Shown in pieces: positions 15,442 to 19,702 of a DNA stretch of 19,702 nt. The number at the start of each line of letters is the position of its first letter. The first letter of the stretch is position 1. The notes under the pieces were generated by a model. It was not told the DNA's origin. It saw only the letters and a list, made by a program, of their open reading frames with translations, and did not search any database. The stretch is from an uncultured Muribaculaceae bacterium (lineage in GTDB: Bacteria; Bacteroidota; Bacteroidia; Bacteroidales; Muribaculaceae), in the NCBI GenBank assembly GCA_910577585.1, contig CAJTNN010000034.1, positions 1 to 19,702 on the forward strand, written 5' to 3'. The position numbers and the translations under genes are program-made.

Positions 15442-16854
15442 TTATTTTCGGGCCAGGATGTAGATGGGGCGGTAGGTGAGAGTGGGAGCCGATGGGAGCG
15501 CTGTGAGAAGATGGCGCGTCAGTGAGCGGCTACCACCACCGACGCCGGTGAGTTTGAGATGCAGCAGGGCTTCGCGCGGAGAGCTGAATGTGAGGATGAT
15601 ATCCTCAGTGTCGGTGAGCAGTGTGGTAAGTTCGGCCGGAATCATGGCGCGCATTTCATCGGCTGAATGATATAGGAGGGGTGCGGGTCTGAGGGCATCG
15701 AGTTCGGCGAGATTCCCCTTTATGAATGATGAGCAAACCAGCAGGCCTCCCGGATTGAGCATCTGTACGGCATTTTGGAAGAAGCGGGCTGGATTGACAA
15801 ACCACTGGATGGTGCTTGCCGAGATGATGATATCGAATTTCATCTGCCGGTGAGTCTCCATCCACTCTTCGGCATCACCCTGATAATAGGCTTCATTTGC
15901 AGCGAGATTGAAGGGGCCTACCTTGTACAGGTCAACAAATGTAGCCTTATCGGGAGTCAGGAATTCGGCTATCTTTGAAGTCAGGCGTCCGCTTCCGGGG
16001 CCGATTTCAAGCAGGCTGACCGAAGCAGATGCCGACGGGAGGGTGGATTGCCGCGCTGCGAGAGTATCACGCAGAAGGCTGGCTACGCGTGAGGCAATCT
16101 TCTCTTGAGCCACGGCGTGGTGGTCGTAGGTGGCGATTGACACTGCGAAGCGGCGGCCGATGCGCTCGTAGTCGGGTGTGATTTCTGTGATGATGCGTTG
16201 CAGGGGGATATAGTGTCCGGCGTTGAGTGTTATGATCTGAGGCGCGTCGGGCTGCAAGCCGCTCCATGCGTTCAGCTGCGCCTGGCGCGGGAAGATACGG
16301 TCAGATTCGGAGATGTATACCCTTCTCCACGGAAGCTGGCCCGGGTGGGCATCGTCGCGGATGCTGCGTAGTTCGCGGCGCAAATGGTAGATATAAGCCT
16401 CAGAGGCCAGCTTTTCAGCGCTTGCGATGTAGTCGGCCGGGAGTTGATAGAGGTCGCGTGCCGACGACATCCGGCGGCGGAAGCGGGTCAGATTACGAGG
16501 TGAGAGGGTGGCCTCTGTGCCATTGAAGATATCAAGCGGTATACCCTTGGAGTCATCTACAGGGTGAAGTGTACCATTGACAGCGAATGCGGCAGTGACA
16601 CCTGCAATCTCAGGCACTGCGGCGGCAGCGTGGGCAGCAGCCGCCACTCCCAGCGACCAAGCTACGAGAAACACCGTAGAATATCCACGCAGCGGACTTG
16701 CGTCAAGTGAGAGATCAGCGTAATCATACACCACCATGATATCCCATCCCGGTGCTTCGAGTCCGAGATAGAAATCCGGGTCTGTGCTCCATCCTGCAAA
16801 AATCAGGATGAGTCGGGAGTTGGATTCATTATGAGATATCAGACGGGTTTTCAT
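15442..16854 (-). CDS. BioG-BioC fusion: pimeloyl-ACP methyl ester esterase plus malonyl-ACP O-methyltransferase
   Basis: A 470-residue protein joining two pimelate-synthesis enzymes. Residues about 1-225 are a BioG-type (DUF452) alpha/beta hydrolase: IFAGWSTDP, the nucleophile elbow AWSLG with Ser67, and candidate triad partners Asp185 (SESDRIFP) and His214 (NAGHYIP). Residues about 235-470 are a BioC-type SAM-dependent methyltransferase: YDHHAVAQ, motif I LLEIGPGSGRLT (281-292), then FDIIISASTIQWF and LNPGGLLVCSSF. BioC caps malonyl-ACP as a methyl ester so fatty-acid synthesis can extend it to pimeloyl-ACP methyl ester, and BioG removes the methyl group. Fused forms of the two are known in Bacteroidota. 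It is third in the order bioA, bioF, bioG-bioC, 103 bases after bioF, and a likely terminator follows. Both halves keep the key residues I can identify, so both are probably active. Confidence 0.9.
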   Translation of the reverse strand: MKTRLISHNESNSRLILIFAGWSTDPDFYLGLEAPGWDIMVVYDYADLSLDASPLRGYSTVFLVAWSLGVAAAAHAAAAVPEIAGVTAAFAVNGTLHPVDDSKGIPLDIFNGTEATLSPRNLTRFRRRMSSARDLYQLPADYIASAEKLASEAYIYHLRRELRSIRDDAHPGQLPWRRVYISESDRIFPRQAQLNAWSGLQPDAPQIITLNAGHYIPLQRIITEITPDYERIGRRFAVSIATYDHHAVAQEKIASRVASLLRDTLAARQSTLPSASASVSLLEIGPGSGRLTSKIAEFLTPDKATFVDLYKVGPFNLAANEAYYQGDAEEWMETHRQMKFDIIISASTIQWFVNPARFFQNAVQMLNPGGLLVCSSFIKGNLAELDALRPAPLLYHSADEMRAMIPAELTTLLTDTEDIILTFSSPREALLHLKLTGVGGGSRSLTRHLLTALPSAPTLTYRPIYILARK

Positions 16855-16892
16855 ACTTATCAGTGAATAATCAATACACGCCTCGCCGCTGA

Positions 16893-16956
16893 CCCGGCAT
16901 AGTTTAGACGACTTGTATATGTCGGCATCCCGACTTCAAGTCGATCAGTTGCCGGG
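16893..16956 (-). promoter_or_regulatory. Three-tier stem-loop between bioF and bioG-bioC
   Basis: Three nested inverted repeats share one centre: CCCGGCA/TGCCGGG (16893-16899 with 16950-16956), CGACTTG/CAAGTCG (16909-16915 with 16937-16943) and GTCGG/CCGAC (16921-16925 with 16930-16934, loop CATC). The structure begins one base after the bioF stop and ends 38 bases before the bioG-bioC start. With no T-run after it, mRNA processing, stabilisation or translational control is more likely than simple termination. Confidence 0.65.
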
Positions 16957-16957
16957 C

Positions 16958-18103
16958 TCACTTATATCGGCCGATTGCCGAGATAAGATGGTCGAGGTCT
17001 TTCTGAGTCAGCAATGCATTGAGAGAGAAACGTATGCGTTCGCTTCCTGCAGCCACAGTGGGGCGGCGTATGGCCAGCGCATCGAATCCCTTTGAGGCCA
17101 GATATTCCGACATCAGCACGGCCTCGGCCGCATCGCCGATTATCAGCGGCACAATCTGGGTCTCCGAGGGGGACTCAAAATTTAGCCGGCGCGACAATTC
17201 CTTTACAAAGTTAGTGCTAAGCTCGCGTAAATGCAAGCGTCGGTCGGAGAGTTCTACAATTTTCTCTATCATCATGATTGACCATGCCGCTTGTGCCGGC
17301 GATATGGCGGTAGAGAATATGAGGCTGCGGGCGGTGTTGATGAGGTAACGCTTCATCTCGGGCGAGGTGATGGCGAATGCGCCGGCTGAGGCGGCCGCTT
17401 TGCCCAGAGTGCCGATGATGATGTCGAACTGGCGGATAAGTCCGGTCTCTTCGGCTAAGCCGAGTCCGCGCTTGCCGCGCACCCCGAAGGCATGAGCCTC
17501 GTCGAGGTAGAGCATCACTTTGGGATATTGTTTCTTCAGGTCGGCCAGTTTGCCGAGTGGGGCTATGTCGCCATCCATACTGAAGATGCTTTCGGTGAGC
17601 ACTATGATGCGGTCGTAGGCGTCGTGGTTCTCTTTGACGAGGCGCTGAAGCTTCTTCATGTCGTTGTGGGGGAATCGCTTGAAGTCGGCGCCGCTGAGTC
17701 GCATGCCGTCGATGACCGAGGCGTGTACAAGTTTATCGGCCAGAAAGAGGGTACCCGGAATAGCCAGCGCCTGGATTATGCCCACATTTGCATGATAGCC
17801 CGAGTTAAAGAGCAGTGCAGGGCGACGGTAGAGATGCTCGAGATATTTTTCGAGCTGGTTATGATATTTATTGGCTCTCGACAGCAGTCGTGAGGCCGAT
17901 GAAGTGAAGTGGGCATCGGGGAAACGGAGCCGGAATTCATCGGCATATTTGTCCGCCTCGGCTGCCAGACCGAGGTAGTCGTTGCTGAGCAGGTCGATAC
18001 GCGACTTGCGCGGAGCGGGCGGGATAGTCCGCAGGCGATGCTCTTTCTCAAGAGTTGCCAGAATGACGGAGTATGCTTTGTCGGGAGCAGTAGTCTTTCC
18101 CAT
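16958..18103 (-). CDS. bioF: 8-amino-7-oxononanoate synthase BioF
   Basis: A PLP-dependent alpha-oxoamine synthase that condenses L-alanine with a pimeloyl thioester to give 8-amino-7-oxononanoate (KAPA) in biotin synthesis. The 381-residue chain is of normal family length. Visible features are DLLSNDYLGLA (37-47), GSR-like SSASRLLS (68-75), FNSGYHANVG, the cofactor-stacking His127 in KLVHASVIDG, ESIFSMDGDIAPL (171-183), DEAHAFGVRG (201-210), and the Schiff-base lysine Lys235 in GTLGKAAASAGAF. The paralogous 2-amino-3-ketobutyrate CoA ligase and other family members share these motifs, and the bioA and bioG-bioC neighbours decide the call. It starts 132 bases after bioA, a gap with its own inverted repeat, and is followed by a strong stem-loop. 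Confidence 0.92.
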   Translation of the reverse strand: MGKTTAPDKAYSVILATLEKEHRLRTIPPAPRKSRIDLLSNDYLGLAAEADKYADEFRLRFPDAHFTSSASRLLSRANKYHNQLEKYLEHLYRRPALLFNSGYHANVGIIQALAIPGTLFLADKLVHASVIDGMRLSGADFKRFPHNDMKKLQRLVKENHDAYDRIIVLTESIFSMDGDIAPLGKLADLKKQYPKVMLYLDEAHAFGVRGKRGLGLAEETGLIRQFDIIIGTLGKAAASAGAFAITSPEMKRYLINTARSLIFSTAISPAQAAWSIMMIEKIVELSDRRLHLRELSTNFVKELSRRLNFESPSETQIVPLIIGDAAEAVLMSEYLASKGFDALAIRRPTVAAGSERIRFSLNALLTQKDLDHLISAIGRYK

Positions 18104-18155
18104 TTCTTTGCAAATGTTGATAGTTTCAATATGTAGAGTTGTGAAGCCGATTAAT

Positions 18156-18227
18156 CCTCTTCAAGACAACTACTTATATTTGCATAAATACTTTGCTGAT
18201 GCAATTGACTTACCTGTCTTAAAGAGG
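18156..18227. promoter_or_regulatory. 13-bp inverted repeat between bioA and bioF
   Basis: CCTCTTCAAGACA (18156-18168) and TGTCTTAAAGAGG (18215-18227) are complementary at 12 of 13 positions, separated by 46 AT-rich bases. It fills most of the 132-base gap between bioA and bioF. It could fold in the mRNA or be a two-site operator. It does not resemble a BirA site that I know. Confidence 0.5.
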
Positions 18228-18235
18228 GGCAGAGC

Positions 18236-19513
18236 CTAACCTTCAGCTTGCTCCCTGACGAGCATCAGGAGCACATCGCAGAGGCGATGGAGCTGTGTGT
18301 CGCTGACGGCCAGATAGGGGGGCATGATGTAGGCGTTGAGGCCGAACGGGCGTATCCACACTCCCTCTTCGACACATCTTTTCTGGAAGCGGGCGAGGTC
18401 AACGGGGCGCTTGAGCTGAATCACACCTATGCCTCCGAGTACTCTTACGTCGTCGACGCCGGGGTATGAGCGTGCCACCTCCAATCGCTCTTTCATGATA
18501 GCCTCAATCTCTGCAATTCGTTGCTGCCACGGAGAGTCAAGCAGGAGGCGTGTCGAGGCCACGGCCACTGCGCAGGCAAGTGGATTCCCCATGAAGGTCG
18601 GACCGTGCATCATGCAGCCAGCAGATGATTCTGAAATGCGACGTGCTACCTCGGCAGATGTGGCTACGGCAGCGAAGGTCATGAATCCGCCGGTGATGGA
18701 TTTGCCGAGAAGCATTATGTCAGGTTCGACGCCTGCATGCTCGCAGGCGAAGAGTCGGCCGGTGCGGCCGAAGCCTGTGGCTATCTCATCGAATATGAGC
18801 AGTATGCCGTGGCGGTCGCATAGGTCGCGGAGTTCGCGCAGATATTGCGGGTGATAGAAGCGCATTCCGCCGGCTCCCTGCACGATGGGTTCGAGTATGA
18901 CGGCTGCCAGTGACTCGGAGTGTTGCTCGATGAGTCGGCGCATCGGCTCGAAGTCGGCGGGATCCCATTCGTCATGAAACCCGCATTTTGGGGCATCTGC
19001 GAAGAATCTGATTGGCAGAGCCTTGCCGAAAGCTCCGTGCATGCCTGTGACGGGGTCGCAGACCGACATGGCATTCCAGGTGTCGCCATGGTATCCGCAG
19101 CGAATTGTGGCGAAGTCGGTGCGTCGCGGATCATCCTGAGCCTGGATTGCCATCTTCATCGCTACTTCGGTGGCCACTGAGCCTGAGTCGGCGTAGAAGA
19201 TGTGTTGCATATTCTTCGGGAGAATCGATAGAAGGAGTCGGCCTAATTCAATTGCGGGCTGATGGGTGAGTCCGCCGAACATCACGTGCGACATCTTCTG
19301 AATCTGCTCCTTGGCGGCATCTATGAGCACGGGATGGCTATAGCCGTGGATGACACACCACCACGACGACATGCCGTCGATGAGGGTGCGTCCGTCGGCG
19401 AGGTGGAGTTCGGCCCCGCTGGCGCTCTCTACTTCGAAGCATGGCAGGGGGTCGATTGTGGAGGTATATGGGTGCCAGAGGTGCTGGCGGTCGAATTCTT
19501 GATTTGAAAGCAT
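18236..19513 (-). CDS. bioA: Adenosylmethionine-8-amino-7-oxononanoate aminotransferase BioA
   Basis: A class III PLP aminotransferase that converts KAPA to 7,8-diaminononanoate, using S-adenosylmethionine as the unusual amino donor in most family members. The 425-residue chain is complete. It opens with HLWHPYT and MSSWWCVIHGYSHP (48-61), both characteristic of BioA. It then shows ADSGSVATEVAMK (108-120), GYHGDTWNAMSV, LEPIVQGAGGM, FDEIATGFGRTG (241-252), the PLP lysine Lys271 in LLGKSITGG, and GPTFMGNPLACA (304-315). It is first in the minus-strand biotin cluster. The ATG at 19513 lies only 20 bases from the first of the 37-bp tandem repeats, so its promoter is within or beyond those repeats and I cannot see a clear one. 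Confident call. Confidence 0.95.
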   Translation of the reverse strand: MLSNQEFDRQHLWHPYTSTIDPLPCFEVESASGAELHLADGRTLIDGMSSWWCVIHGYSHPVLIDAAKEQIQKMSHVMFGGLTHQPAIELGRLLLSILPKNMQHIFYADSGSVATEVAMKMAIQAQDDPRRTDFATIRCGYHGDTWNAMSVCDPVTGMHGAFGKALPIRFFADAPKCGFHDEWDPADFEPMRRLIEQHSESLAAVILEPIVQGAGGMRFYHPQYLRELRDLCDRHGILLIFDEIATGFGRTGRLFACEHAGVEPDIMLLGKSITGGFMTFAAVATSAEVARRISESSAGCMMHGPTFMGNPLACAVAVASTRLLLDSPWQQRIAEIEAIMKERLEVARSYPGVDDVRVLGGIGVIQLKRPVDLARFQKRCVEEGVWIRPFGLNAYIMPPYLAVSDTQLHRLCDVLLMLVREQAEG

Positions 19514-19532
19514 AGTAGGATTTAAGGATTTG

Positions 19533-19619
19533 GGGCTTGCGGCCTGGGGCCTTTTCGGGCCCTAATTTCGGGCTTGCGCCCTTGGGTCCTTGCGGGCCCT
19601 AATTTCGGGCTTGCGCCCT
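19533..19619. repeat. 37-bp hairpin-containing tandem repeats upstream of bioA
   Basis: Unit 1 is 19533-19569, unit 2 is 19570-19606, and a partial third copy is 19607-19619. Units 1 and 2 differ at 5 of 37 positions. Unit 2 contains two potential hairpins with the same TTGC loop: GGGC-TTGC-GCCC and GGGTCC-TTGC-GGGCCC. All units are non-coding. The array stops where unrelated G-rich sequence (19620-19664) leads into adapter. Confidence 0.8.
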
Positions 19620-19664
19620 CAACACGGTGTTGCTGGCCTGGGGGAGGAGGGGGAGGAGCAGGGA

Positions 19665-19702
19665 AGATCGGAAGAGCACACGTCTGAACTCCAGTCACCA
19701 GA
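19665..19702. other. Illumina TruSeq adapter read-through (not genomic)
   Basis: Bases 19665-19698 are identical to the 34-base Illumina TruSeq read-1 adapter, beginning AGATCGGAAGAGC and ending AGTCAC. The last four bases, CAGA, occupy the index position. This is contamination at a contig end. The G-rich bases just before it (19640-19664) deserve caution as well. Confidence 0.97.

Noticed and set aside
17492..17893. A 133-codon plus-strand frame antisense to bioF
   Set aside because: It is a shadow of the conserved BioF core. The Val/Glu/Gly-rich translation has no recognisable fold.
19620..19664. G-rich stretch before the adapter as a regulatory or quadruplex element
   Set aside because: It is directly next to adapter read-through at a contig end, where base quality and assembly are least reliable.

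Overview
The window looks like a chromosomal contig end from a gut-type Bacteroidales bacterium, possibly Muribaculaceae. That placement is an inference. It rests on perfect Bacteroidota-type TAnnTTTG promoter elements, a single-chain pyruvate:ferredoxin oxidoreductase (anaerobic lifestyle), a BioG-BioC fusion, an Omp28-like secreted protein and two secreted proteins with a T9SS-like C-terminal tail. Coding DNA is moderately GC-rich and the spacers are AT-rich. I see no tRNA, rRNA, transposase, phage gene or CRISPR array.

Layout. All genes from 355 to 11225 lie on the plus strand: a TetR-type regulator, a KAS III (FabH-like), FabG, IspD, RecG, a DbpA-like DEAD-box RNA helicase and the 1196-residue pyruvate:ferredoxin oxidoreductase. 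All genes from 11449 to 19513 lie on the minus strand: a 619-residue secreted Omp28/thioredoxin-like protein, a 536-residue secreted protein of unknown function, then a biotin cluster read bioA, bioF, bioG-bioC. The two blocks converge at 11226-11448, a spacer holding three successive inverted repeats.

How the genes work together. FabH and FabG are the initiating condensing enzyme and the ketoreductase of type II fatty-acid synthesis, and the adjacent TetR regulator may control them. fabG and ispD are 4 bases apart and recG follows 47 bases later, so they are probably co-transcribed. On the other strand BioC methylates a malonyl thioester so that fatty-acid synthesis can build pimeloyl-ACP methyl ester, BioG cleaves the ester, BioF makes KAPA and BioA makes DAPA. 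BioD and BioB are not here, and a likely terminator ends the cluster after bioG-bioC.

Most genes are ordinary core genes and I found no convincing new multi-gene system. The parts worth a second look are mostly non-coding: palindromes and a duplicated 17-mer before tetR, three 22-bp tandem units and a palindrome before fabG, a three-tier stem-loop between bioF and bioG-bioC, a 17-bp perfect inverted repeat at the convergence point, and hairpin-containing 37-bp tandem repeats before bioA. The last 38 bases are Illumina adapter plus probable index, not genome, so the true sequence ends at about 19664.
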